64,000 bases of DNA from Nilaparvata lugens. Its lineage: Eukaryota; Arthropoda; Insecta; Hemiptera; Delphacidae. The translations under genes and the position numbers were made by a program. Under the pieces are notes generated by a model that saw only the letters and a program-made list of their open reading frames with translations, was not told the DNA's origin and searched no databases. Location: contig NC_052506.1 of assembly GCF_014356525.2 (NCBI RefSeq), forward strand, positions 9,717,172 to 9,781,171. Reading direction: 5' to 3'. Shown one piece after another: positions 54,236-64,000 of the stretch (position 1 is its first letter; the number at the start of each line of letters is the position of its first letter).

Positions 54236-55139
54236 GGTGAAAAATCTCTCTTCTAAGTTTAAGCAAGAGAATGAATCACTGAATGATTATTGACATCTAC
54301 CCATTATTCTATCCAACTACTTTAGTTATGCTACAATTAATTTTTGAATAGTAACAACATTGAGGTTTTTATGATAGAGTAAAGGTACATCAAGACTGAA
54401 ATATACTCACACAGTTCAAAAAGACATACAACTCAAGATGCAAACATAGATAAATCTACATCAAATATAGAAATGCTGTTAACAACAACAATGAATCAAA
54501 TCTAATAAACACATACTAAGCTGAAACAACGAATAATATTGTCACAGATCAATTATTCATTGAGTCGAGGTTTTGCAATTGAGGTGTGTATTTTTGTGTG
54601 TGCTAGACGATTATAGTGTGCATGGTATCTGTTGTGGCATATTACAAACTGTCCAATTGCTCTTCTGAACAAACAGTTAAGAAACTCCAGGTACAATAAT
54701 TTTGTAGTATTTATGTGTAGGCTGAATTTAAGAAAATAGAAAAGATACAATAAAATAACTAATTGAGTAACAACACAAAGCTTGCAACATAATTTTCAGA
54801 GTTTTTATACTCCCATGGAGAAAAGCTTAGAACATTCATGTCATTTGTATGATGCAGACATGCAACAAAATATCTATATCTGAGTCCAATACTTACACAA
54901 ATTTAAACTATGAGTACCTAACAGCTTTTTAGTAATAATTATATTTCATGAAACAAATTGAGTCTAGGTAATATATATTATAAATATGACAGTAGCATTA
55001 TCAAGTCCAATAATACGTCCAATGTATGATGTAGTCCTATGATGTACTAATTGATGTAGTACATGATATAGATGTAGTATACATAGTACTACATCTAGAT
55101 GTAGTACTATGATAAGTACTATGATAGGTTAGTTTCTCT
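54236..55139. other. Non-coding AT-rich stretch with a short ATGTAGTACTA cluster
   Basis: Around 55020-55125 the words GATGTAGTAC and TAGTACTATGAT are repeated in both orientations. Nothing else recognised. Confidence 0.4.
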
Positions 55140-55143
55140 TTAA

Positions 55144-55742
55144 GGCTCTGCAAAGGCTAAAAATAAACTTTCTACTGGTGATATTTTTCAAAGTTTTTCG
55201 ATTTGTATACTATCAAACAATCAAAATTAAAATGTTTCCTCAGAAAACATTTTTTTCCGATCATTGATTTTTGAGATATGAGCTCCTAAAGTTATATTTT
55301 TGGGACAGAAAATTTCAAAGTCAGTAAGAGATAAATCCATGAGATTTGGGGGATAAATTCTTCATGGTATCGTTGATCTAGTAAAACAAAAATGTTCTGA
55401 AAATATACATTTTTGAGAAAGTTATTCAATTTACCAAAAATGATCAAAAATAACTCAACAGAAAGTTATTTTTGGTCATTTTCGGTAAATTTAATAACTT
55501 TCTCAAAAATTTATATTTTCAGGAAATGTTTGTTTAATTCAATCGACAATACCATGAAGAACTTATCCTCTAAGTTTCATGGATTTATGTCTTACCGAAT
55601 TTGAAATGTTCTGTCCAAAAAATTTAAACTTTAGGAGCTCATCATATCTTAAAAATCATTTTTATAGCTTGATAATTATACAAATCGAAAAACTTTGAAA
55701 AATATCACCAGTAGACAGTTTATTTTTAGCCTTTGCATAGCC
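55144..55742. mobile_element. 600-bp palindromic element with TTAA flanks
   Basis: GGCTCTGCAAAGGCTAAAAA at the left and TTTTTAGCCTTTGCATAGCC at the right. The arms match almost to the centre near 55450, for example TTGAGAAAGTTATTCAATTT against its complement. Both ends touch TTAA, the duplication used by piggyBac-type elements, though TAA/TTA of Harbinger type would also fit. Confidence 0.8.
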
Positions 55743-56558
55743 TTAAATAAAACATTAATACAATCACGAAAAACTGGATCCCCATCATTCTAATAAATGG
55801 TTTATAACAGGATTTTTCAAATCTAAGCCTTCAATACATATTTAACCAATCTTATAATTAAACTTGATGTTAGAAAACTAAAGCGTGATCCAATGCAGAC
55901 AACTATAGAATTTTCAGATGCTTGTCATGCAGCAGTTACACATAATACAAATGCTACATCTATAATTTCAAATTTCAATGACCATTTAAATCGGATAAAG
56001 AATTGTGAGTTGTAAAACGTTAATGTCTAAAAACCTCTAACAGACTGTAATTTCCCATCAAAATTGTGTTGTTTATGTACAACCTAATGTACATAATGTT
56101 TATCTACTGCCTAAATATGTTTATGTACTGCCTAATTTATCGATATTGCATTAATCCTTAACAGATTCCATCCATATTGCATCTATCCATACTAAAGGAT
56201 TCTATTGATATGAAACCAATCGTTACTAGAGGATACACATACAGCAGGAAATTACTTGCAAACACATCTGCATTCAGGAAATTATTTTCAAGAGGAATTT
56301 AAGCTCGTTTTTAAATCGTTCATCAGCCAACCGTTCAAATTGATCGATACAACAGGTTTCTGCTCATTGCTGATTGATATAAAAGTAACTAGACTTTGAA
56401 CAGTTACTAGTTACTAGAGGACATACGAAGGAGTCGTAATTTTGTAAGATCAGTTTATCAACAAATAACGCTTGGTAAATGGTAAATTTTTGGTACCAAA
56501 ACTGAATGAGCTGTTTTTGTTCGTTATTGATTTTTTTTCTAATCAATTTAGAACATTA

Positions 56559-56695
56559 GTGCCGTTTGCACAGTCATTAAATTTCATTTAAAACTGGATT
56601 AAATCCGTATCAAGTCTCGTTTGTTATAATGTGTTTCATTTTGAGTTTAGGCCAACAGTTAATTTAATTTCAAGCTTTGGCTGTGCAAACGGCCC
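56559..56695. mobile_element. MITE with GTGCCGTTTGCACAG ends
   Basis: GTGCCGTTTGCACAG and CTGTGCAAACGGCCC, flanked by TTA and TAA. The inner AAATTTCATTTAAAACTGG has a weaker partner. Harbinger-like. Confidence 0.7.
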
Positions 56696-57174
56696 TAACA
56701 AGTTCACTTCTATACTTGAAACCCCAGCATTCTGAATGTAGCTTGATTTTTCAATTTTATGTCATAAAAACATTTTGAATAATATCAAACATTGAATCAA
56801 TAACTAATATTGTCAGCAAATAATTATTATAATTGAAGAATTATTTGTCGTATGAAGATTTATTATTTGAAGTATGACGCTCTTCTAAACTTCGAATTTT
56901 ACTAGTAAACAAACGTCCTTACAAAGTAATAACTTACATAATATTTTTGAAGACATTCACAGCATTCACAAAATAGAACAGTCAACAAATTTCGATATGG
57001 AACGACAAGATGCAATTCAAACAACACATATTAATAAAAGTATAAAATTTATACCATGTACAAGTACAACCGATAAAAAGTTAGATACTTATTCTCACTT
57101 AAAAACACTTCATTTATATGGGCTACTTTTGTACAAATTAATAAAAACAATATAAAAACTTGTAGTACCTTTCA

Positions 57175-57290
57175 TTATTAGAAACTTTTAATCCCCTTTA
57201 TTATTAAAAACTTTTAATAATAATGGGAAGTACAAGTTTTTATATTATTTATTATTAAAACCTTTTAATAATAAAGGGTACTACAAGTTT
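57175..57290. repeat. Clustered short hairpins
   Basis: ATTATTAAAAACTTTTAATAAT and GTACTACAAGTTTTTAT-type words occur in alternating orientation three times, able to form several competing stems. Confidence 0.65.
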
Positions 57291-57494
57291 TTATTAATTC
57301 TCACTTGTATTAAATCTGGAGTGACGTAAATAATTTGCTTGTAATTTTACCAACCAGATATTCAGTTGCCAAAATAAGGGGAAAAATCTAATAATTAGCT
57401 AATACTGATATCCTGTACATAGAAATATCGTTCAGCAAGAAATCTCTTGTGGGATAGTGGGTGGTGGAAAAAAGAGCTAATATATTGAAGATCT

Positions 57495-57580
57495 ACAGAT
57501 GGAAATATTTGCAGTAGCAGAAGTATTCGGGGTGAATTACAGCATTTAATTTGGATTTTCGTTTAATAATAATTATTAAC
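57495..57580. mobile_element. Fragment of the 13800 MITE family
   Basis: GCAGTAGCAGAAGTATTCGG GGTGAATTACAGCATTTAATTT and TTCGTTTAATAATAATTATT correspond to one arm of the element at 13800-13991. Confidence 0.65.
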
Positions 57581-58444
57581 TGAAGATCTATTTAAGACTT
57601 TGCAATAATAGGAATGATATTATGAGCAAGTTTCTATCAGGAAGTAATTGATTGCCTTCAAATTTCTCCCAAAAATCTGACTCACGAACGTTAGTAAGAA
57701 CATTTTGAATAAACCTACCTCCAGTATAACTTCAATTAACAGACACCGAATTTATTTGTGTGAAACACATGGAGCAACTATGTTCACCAACGTGCCAATA
57801 GAAGCCGAATTTGAATGAATTAGTTCCCTATTCAGCGAACATATTTCAAGTCTCTCCCGTTCAGCCAAGCTTATCTATTCAAAGAATCTCTACACAGCAT
57901 TTGAAGTTGACATTTTTCCAACTTGATAATCTTACGTTTGGATTGATAAAATTCCTGTGATGAGACAAAAATACATTTGCTACAAATATAGAAAAAATGT
58001 GCTATTTACAATAATGAGACTTCTTTTTTCAACTCTTTTGAATGGGGAAAGCTGCAAACAGAGCCTGATTCCATGAGTAGAATGAATACTCAAGATTTAG
58101 GCAGATAGTACAAATAGATCATTTTACTTCTACTCATAGAAATATAGTTCTGTTTTTCAAATTAGTAAAGAAAAGTTCATAATAAATCAACTAAGTTTTA
58201 ATATCACAGGACAAAAATAAAACCAGAACGTATAATAAATATGTCAGCATTTGCAAAATCATCATTCATGGAAAGCGATGGTAAATCACATCACAACAAC
58301 AAAAAGCACAATTGATTCTTCAGTGTTGAAAGATATGGATTTTCTAGCTTTCAAGTTACGACCTGAAATATTTGTAATACACTTTAATCATTATTCTGTC
58401 ATGAAAATGAGAGCCACAAGAGAGGCTTGAAGAATTCACTTTTA

Positions 58445-59335
58445 ACTATGGAAAAATTAACTACTACACCTTTCCAACAGTATTTGAGAAAGTATCAATT
58501 GTAATTGAGAATAGTCATTTGTATTTGAGAAAACGTCAGATGTAAATGATAAAAGTCAATTATTGTATTTGAGAAGTCATCACATGTAATTGAGAATAGT
58601 GAATTTTTTTGAGAAAGTATCATTTCAATTTGAGAACATACGATTTGAAATCGAGAAGTTGTCAGTTGTAATTGGGAAATTATTTTAAAAAACCTGTACT
58701 TCCAGTACTTATATTTTTCATAACACTGTGATCATATAAAATAATATGATAATATATTTGATTTTCCAATAAAACGTTTAGTTATTGAAAAAAATATTTT
58801 CAAGCCCGAAAATCCATTGAAGAATTGCCGCATTGTTTGATCAATAGATTCAAATGATTGATTATATAGATCAATTGCGCCGTATTTGATCTTCATCAAA
58901 TGCAATACCGGTATTTCACAAAATGTTTGGAGAAAAAAGTCACGTTGCCATACATACATAGAAATAATAATCATTAATCATACTTTACCACATGAAATAC
59001 TTTCACCATTGAAAATTTTAATTTTCCCTCATGCAAAGGCTATGGTAGTAATTGGAATACTGTGTACGTAGTACAGTATCCTTCCTGCTCAAATCAAACC
59101 TGTACTGTAGGCTACAGAAAAGCCACGACATGTCAATTGGAAAATTTTCTCAATTTCAATTGATATCTTCTCATTTACATTTGACGATTTCTCAAATACA
59201 GTTCACTACTCTCAATTACATGTGATGACTTCCCAAATAAATTGACTATTCTCATTTACATCTGACATTCTCTCAATTACAAGTGACTATTCTCAAATAC
59301 AATTGATACTTTCTCAAATAAAACTGGAAAAGGTG
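58445..59335. repeat. Palindrome whose arms are built of a 25-35-bp periodic word
   Basis: The left arm (58445-58690) repeats words such as GTATTTGAGAAAGTATCA, TGTAATTGAGAATAGT and TTGAGAAGTCATCACATG. The right arm (about 59130-59335) is the inverted series CTCAATTACATGTGATGAC, TTCTCAAATACA. Arm ends are TACACCTTTCCA and GGAAAAGGTGTA. The loop of about 440 bp looks unique. Confidence 0.8.
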
Positions 59336-59754
59336 TAGATCTTCTATACAATATTCGTTTTCATCAAAGTGAACAAAAATGTTACATACACAAGACCTTG
59401 AGCCCTTGAAAACTTTATGAATATACTGAGATTAGATTGAAATTATACTGGTATGATTTTACGAGCGCTGTAACATAATTTTATAAGGGCCTCTGAAACT
59501 TCCATTTATGTATGTTAATATGTAAAGTTGTTAAGTTTTGTTGTTGATATAAACTTGTAATTGTCAATACTGAATTATGGAAAGGCTATGACATTTAGAA
59601 CTAGACTAAAATTGTATCCAAGTCTGGCATGCCACTATCAGATGATACAGTACACAAAATCAAATGTGCATACGTTGACAAACAAATTAAAATGTCCCAA
59701 AACTTTACAAAGTTCCCAAAACTCCGAGCGGACAATCAACAAGTAAAATATGAT

Positions 59755-60430
59755 GTTAAATGAAAAAGGCTAAGAAATTGTCAAAAAACCACAGATTTAT
59801 TGATACTTAGAGAGACCGGTTTCGGTTATTACACCATTGTCAATCTCTGTTAAATGAAAAAGTCTAAGAAATTGTCAAAAAACCACAGATTTATTGATAC
59901 TTAGAAAGACCGGTTCGGTTATTACACCATTGTCAATTTCTGTTAAATGAAAAAGACTAAGAAATTGTCAAAAAACACCGATTTATTGATACTTAGAAAT
60001 GCCGGTTTCGGTTATTACACCATTGTCTATCTCTGATAAACTGTTTATCAGAGAAGTTGATATTGTGGTAATTATTCATATTACATGAAAAAGACTAAGA
60101 AATTGTCAAAAAACACAGATTTATTGATACTTAGAAAGACCGGTTTCGGTTATTTCACCATTGTCAATCTCAACAGTTTATCAGAAAACAGTTATCAGAC
60201 AACAGTTATTAGTTTAACAGTTATAAACAGTTTATCAGAGATTGACAATGTTGTAATAACCGAAACAGGTCTTTCTAAGTATCAATAAACTGTTTATCAG
60301 AGATTGACAATGGATAATAACAGAAAACCGGTCTTTCTGAGTATCAATAAATCTGTGTTTTTTGACAATTTCTTAGTCTTTTTAATTTAATATGAATAAT
60401 TACCACAATATCAATTTCTCAACTACACAA
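59755..60430. repeat. Family Q array: direct repeats of about 92 bp plus inverted copies
   Basis: ATGAAAAAGRCTAAGAAATT, then GTCAAAAAACC, AGACCGGTTTCGGTTATTAC and CACCATTGTCAAT, recurs at about 59760, 59852, 59944 and 60087. Inverted copies follow at about 60236-60380. The array ends with ATGAATAATTACCACAATAT and TCTCAACTACACAAAAA, also found at 22540 and inverted at 30165. Each unit carries the hammerhead-like motif. Confidence 0.85.
59809..59848 (-). ncRNA. Hammerhead-ribozyme-like motif, family Q (best copy)
   Basis: Minus-strand order: AGAGA, TTGACAA, TGGTGTAATAACC, GAAA, CCGGTC, TCTCT. AGAGA/TCTCT is a perfect stem I. GGT/ACC closes stem II around GTAATA. GAAA is the second core block, ACCGGT is a self-complementary minimal stem III, and GUC stands at the cleavage position. 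The first core block reads UUGACAA instead of CUGANGA, the same C3-to-U and G8-to-A pair of changes as family P. Confidence 0.38.
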
Positions 60431-60558
60431 AAAGTAAAATATGATGATTATTTATATCAACCAGCAGCCTACATTATATCAAATAACTAATTTGGAATCA
60501 AATTATTTACAAGAATTAAAGAGGGAAAAAAGAGACACGTCCGAAAAGCTTCACCTAC

Positions 60559-60574
60559 CACAATTTACTGACAT
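60559..60574 (-). CDS. Candidate tiny first coding exon, unknown gene
   Basis: On the minus strand CTACA precedes ATG TCA GTA AAT TGT G, followed by a donor GTAGGT. Immediately upstream (60600-61070) the DNA is unusually GC-rich for this window, with CACCC and CCTCC runs, as expected of a promoter region. It ends in phase 1, compatible with the phase-1 candidate exons at 43829 and 42614; joined to either it would read MSVNCA. Purely a hypothesis. Confidence 0.25.
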
Positions 60575-60599
60575 TGTAGAGAATACAAAGATCTAGTGC

Positions 60600-61070
60600 A
60601 GTGGACGAGATCGACACAAGAGGTGGCTGTAGCAGAGGCTGAGAATAAATTTGCCAATTCCGCGTTCAGACTACATCGATAAATGAAATATGTAGAATGG
60701 AACAACACATCCACACCCGCCGATAACTCCTCCACTCCTCCTCTCTCCTCCAAGTACCACCCACGCTACTATTTCAATTTCCCAGAATGGAAAAGATTGC
60801 GCGCGCAGACATGCATGTGTGTTGTTCAGTACAATACAACACTGGAAACTGTTGCTAACAGCCCCAAGTTATTCCTGGAGAATCATATTAAACGACAGAC
60901 GAGGGGCCGCCCGGGGGGGGGGGGGAAGGCATCGGATACTACACCATCAATACAAACAATGAGATTTCTCTGCACTGCGCTCGACGCTTTGCGTCTCTAA
61001 ACCCCCTCCCCTCCACCCCACCAAATCCATTCATTCATTCTCTCCTACTCGGCGAACTGTGTCAACACTC
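60600..61070 (-). promoter_or_regulatory. GC-rich region, possible minus-strand promoter and 5' UTR
   Basis: Contrasts with its surroundings: CpGs, a G run at 60911-60925 and CCCCTCCCCTCCACCCC near 61003. Frames on both strands are interrupted or low-complexity. Position upstream of the candidate ATG at 60574 suggests promoter and 5' UTR of a minus-strand gene, but no TATA or initiator was fixed. Confidence 0.3.
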
Positions 61071-61284
61071 TGTCTCATTCTTCACAATAGCAAAATCAAA
61101 TCCACACATTTGATAAAATCCTATACTATTAAACGAGCAATTTCTGTTTATATGTTTGTATTTCACCGGATCTCGAAAACGATTCTCACGAAATTCAGAA
61201 CATAGTTCAGGTTTATAATATAGAAATTCGATAGCACTAGGTCTCATCCCTGGGAAAACTCGCTGAAGGGCATTAAAAGGATAA

Positions 61285-61690
61285 TTGACCGAGCGAAGTG
61301 AGGTCTAAGATTCAAATCGACGGTTTGGCATTTCTCTTAATGTTTAAATGTTTATATGTTGCGCATTTTCGGCGAAACGCGGTAATAGATTTTCATGAAA
61401 TTTGGCAGGTATGTTCCTTTTTTAATTGCACGTCGACGTATATACAAGGTTTTTGGAAATTTTGCATTTCAAGGATAATATAAAAGGAAAAAGGAGCCTC
61501 CTTCATACGCCAATATTAGAGTAAAAAAACAGACTATAGAATTATAAATCATAAATCAGCTGACAAGTGATTACACAGATGTGTGGAGAAGCCAGTCTAT
61601 TGCTGTATTTCCGTAAGGTCTATAGTTTCAATCAGGTACTTGTTGATGAGAATACTGCGTGAGGTCTACTGTTCACAGAACTACTAGTTA
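61285..61690 (+). mobile_element. Interspersed repeat family G, copy 2 (nested in E)
   Basis: TTGACCGAGCGAAGTGAGGT to GTTCACAGAACTACTAGTTA, near-identical in layout to 33187-33590. The host repeat resumes directly with TTATTCATCCTTGG. Confidence 0.78.
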
Positions 61691-61837
61691 TTATTCATCC
61701 TTGGAAAAACAGCTGATAATAATTATTTCGTCGTCAGTTGATGATGGAAGTGAGTAAGCGAGTTCATGTGTGTGGGACTTTGTCAAAATTATGACTCAGA
61801 TGTTCAACTTTTGTAATCATTCAATCAGGTACTTAGT

Positions 61838-61977
61838 GCCGGTTGCAAAAAAGTCGGGTTATTTTCAATCCTGATTAATTCCAGTAGATCCATCTTTTTG
61901 AAATGGTCTTCTATGATTTGGTTCACGAGAAATTAATCAGGATTAAAATCAAACCGGCTTTTGTGCAACCGGGCCTT
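61838..61977. mobile_element. MITE family T, copy 3
   Basis: TGCCGGTTGCAAAAAAGTCG and the partner CCGGCTTTTGTGCAACCGGG. It occupies the same place within family E as the MITE at 16798. Confidence 0.72.
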
Positions 61978-62412
61978 TGTGAGGGAAATTTTTGCATTCC
62001 TTTGGGAATTAATCTCAATTTACTGTGATTAGATAGAACATTTCTGTATGAACTATGAATGTTATTATAATTTCTTCTTTCGTAATAAATTGTTAATGCT
62101 TTTGTACTCCAGAGCGAATATCGGTCCCCGATCTTTAGATAATATGTGAAACAAATGAGGCTTCAAAAGCAGTGCACGATTCATTCAAGACGTTATCAAC
62201 AAAATTGATAACTATGGAATCTACTAGGGTTGTTAGATGTGTGATATAAATGATGAGGCTTCAAACGCAGTAGGCCTGTATGATACAATTGATTTGTGAT
62301 TGTCATGAACAAACTTGTAGAAATGATAGAATTTAGTTAACAAGAACTACTGGATACAAGATACAAGTAATGACGCTTCAAAAGCAGTGTATGGTTCAAT
62401 TGATTGAATATA

Positions 62413-62633
62413 CTATAGTGCGGTCCACGCTATAATGTCAGTATTTGATCAATATTGGTCTTGCTATCCTTGTCTATCATTCGACAAAGCAGATAGCGCT
62501 ATACTTTTCTAGCTCCGCAACGCTACCAGATCGTTATTTAACAATGTAGAAATATAATCTGGCAAGGCAGAGAATCAGCAACGCTGTTCTCCTATCCTTT
62601 TCCACTGCCATTATAACGTGGACCTCACTATAG
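62413..62633. mobile_element. MITE with CTATAGTGCGGTCCACG ends, TA duplication
   Basis: CTATAGTGCGGTCCACGCTA and TAACGTGGACCTCACTATAG, flanked by TA. The arms are about 25 bp; the interior is unrelated. TA suggests a Tc1/mariner-type non-autonomous element. Confidence 0.78.
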
Positions 62634-62635
62634 TA

Positions 62636-63399
62636 GATCTGTGAACAGTAGACCTCACGCAGTTTTCTCATCCACAAGTATCTGATGTCACCTGTTCTAA
62701 TTGATTCAGTTGAATCACAATTCACAGTTATCATAATTTACTCTTAAAAACTGTTCAAGATCAAAAACTCACTTATGTTAATAAACTCAGTTCACTTTTG
62801 AATTTGTATCCCATATGATAATTTTTATTCAGCTCCGTGATAATCTTTCCATCTGATAAAAATATTTCTCAACTATTTTAAAATTGATTTTTTTCAATCA
62901 AGAATATTATAATTTCTTCAGCATTATTTAGTTTATTTAATCATTTTTCATTTTATTTTCATCACCTATTAAATTTGTTTTTCAAATGTGAAAATATTAT
63001 ACTGATGGGCACGCATCATAAAAAATATTGAAACCCTACCTTATAGAAACAGACACGGCCAGACATATGTGTAATGCATGCAATGAATAATCCACTTGTC
63101 AGCTGATTGGTTATGAATAATTCTATAGTCTGATTGATCCTATCTTCAAAGTAGATTATATATTTATATAGTGATATCAGAGTATGAAGGAATTCCTTTT
63201 CTTTTCATACTATCCTTAAAATGCAAAATTTCAAAAAACCTTGTGTATACATCGACGCGCAGTTGAAAAAGGAATATTCCTGCCAAATCTCATCGAATTC
63301 TATCAACGCGTTTGGCCGTAATCGCGTTACATACAGACAGACAAAAGAAAATCCGAGTTAAAACATAGACCTCACTACGTTCGGTCAATCTTGAAGAAA
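62636..63399 (-). mobile_element. Interspersed repeat family G, long inverted copy
   Basis: Read on the minus strand it starts GATTGACCGAACGTAGTGAG and ends CTGCGTGAGGTCTACTGTTC ACAG. Its 3' part matches the aminotransferase intron at 14361-14450 and 15290-15420, which there is split by a family F element. Confidence 0.72.
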
Positions 63400-63704
63400 A
63401 CTAATAACATAAAATGAAAGACATCCCCAAAACTATGAATAAGGGTTAATTTCTTCAAGATAATTTTACTAATATTTATCTCAAGGGACTACAGTATTGT
63501 TACAGTACAGTACATTCTTAGATTTCGGACACTGATTATAATAGGAGATTGATAAAAAAGTTCAACTTTTGAGCGTACGAAGGGTGTTGTTTGAAGTAAA
63601 AATAATTTTTATATGAAAATACTTTCTTTAAAAATTGAACCTTCAAAAATAAGGTTTCATTTTTTTAGTCGTTTAACGCACACAATCGTCGGACTTACTT
63701 ATCT

Positions 63705-63962
63705 TTGAAAATCAAATGAGTACAGAGTTTATATCTGACAACATGAGATTCTCTAAAAGAAACTGGATCTTGGGGATAACATATAATATTATATTATAGA
63801 TGTATCATGTTATAAACAAATTGATTCTTAAAAAAATCAAATGAGTACAGAGTTTATATCTGACAACATGAGATTCTCTAAGAGAAACTGGAACTTGGGG
63901 ATAACATATAATATTATATTATAGATGTATCATGTTATAAACAAATTGATTCTTAAAAAAAT
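63705..63962. repeat. Two-copy tandem repeat, 125-bp unit
   Basis: AAATCAAATGAGTACAGAGT through AACAAATTGATTCTTAAAAA is present twice in direct succession with two or three differences. Confidence 0.9.
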
Positions 63963-63972
63963 CGAATCTACA

Positions 63973-64000
63973 TCCTATTATATAAAGGGAGCAATTTCTA
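63973..64000 (+). mobile_element. Start of another family E-like repeat, cut by the window end
   Basis: TCCTATTATATAAAGGGAGC AATTTCT resembles the family E start (TCCTATACTATTAAACGAGCAATTTCT pattern) with changes in the middle. Confidence 0.45.

Larger units (their letters stand above)
61119..62136 (+). mobile_element. Interspersed repeat family E, copy 4, with nested G and T elements
   Basis: TCCTATACTATTAAACGAGC at the start and CTCCAGAGCGAATATCGGTC CCCG at the end. A family G element (61285-61690) splits the phrase that reads continuously AAAAGGATAATAATATTCAT in copy 2. A family T MITE is at 61838-61977. Confidence 0.72.

Overview
The window looks like nuclear DNA of an insect, most probably a hemipteran. 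It is very AT-rich, its genes are split by long introns, and it is crowded with MITEs, mariner/Harbinger remnants, LINE tails and palindromes. The species assignment is inference from gene similarity and repeat style. I saw no prokaryotic gene structure, rRNA, tRNA or CRISPR array.

Three conserved genes can be read. (1) Plus strand, 717-15659: the last ten exons of an alanine aminotransferase. They give 411 continuous codons including the PLP lysine; about 85 N-terminal residues should lie left of the window. (2) Minus strand, 35454-18190: WBP4, a spliceosomal WW-domain protein, with the matrin-type zinc finger, one WW domain and the conserved C-terminus. The two genes are convergent, with their 3' ends about 2.5 kb apart. 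(3) Minus strand, 50783-49866: an intronless, GC-rich calmodulin-lysine N-methyltransferase (CAMKMT), complete from Met to stop. Weak candidate exons of a further minus-strand gene sit at 60.56, 43.8 and 42.5 kb.

Both split genes carry a tandem duplication that repeats one internal exon: a 121-bp exon in the aminotransferase and a 277-bp exon in WBP4. Both lengths are 1 mod 3, so a mature mRNA must contain exactly one copy; using both gives an early stop. These are the best candidates for mutually exclusive exons here, or for recent duplications or assembly duplication.

Most of the rest is repeat DNA in layers. 0-16 kb: introns of the aminotransferase with a mariner-type element, a Harbinger nuclease fragment, a 2-kb palindrome and several MITEs. 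16-38 kb: repeats and WBP4 introns, including a 1.8-kb palindrome centred inside a mariner transposase and a Harbinger element with a MADF-domain remnant. 38-49.7 kb: sparse AT-rich DNA with short tandem duplications and LINE pieces. 51-64 kb: a mariner foldback, an about 18-copy 17-bp minisatellite inside a MITE, more palindromes, and nested repeats.

Two unrelated repeat families (near 3.4/19.8/31 kb and 59.8-60.4 kb) fit the layout of a minimal hammerhead ribozyme. Both carry U where the core needs C3 and A where it needs G8, so they may be decayed or altered ribozymes.
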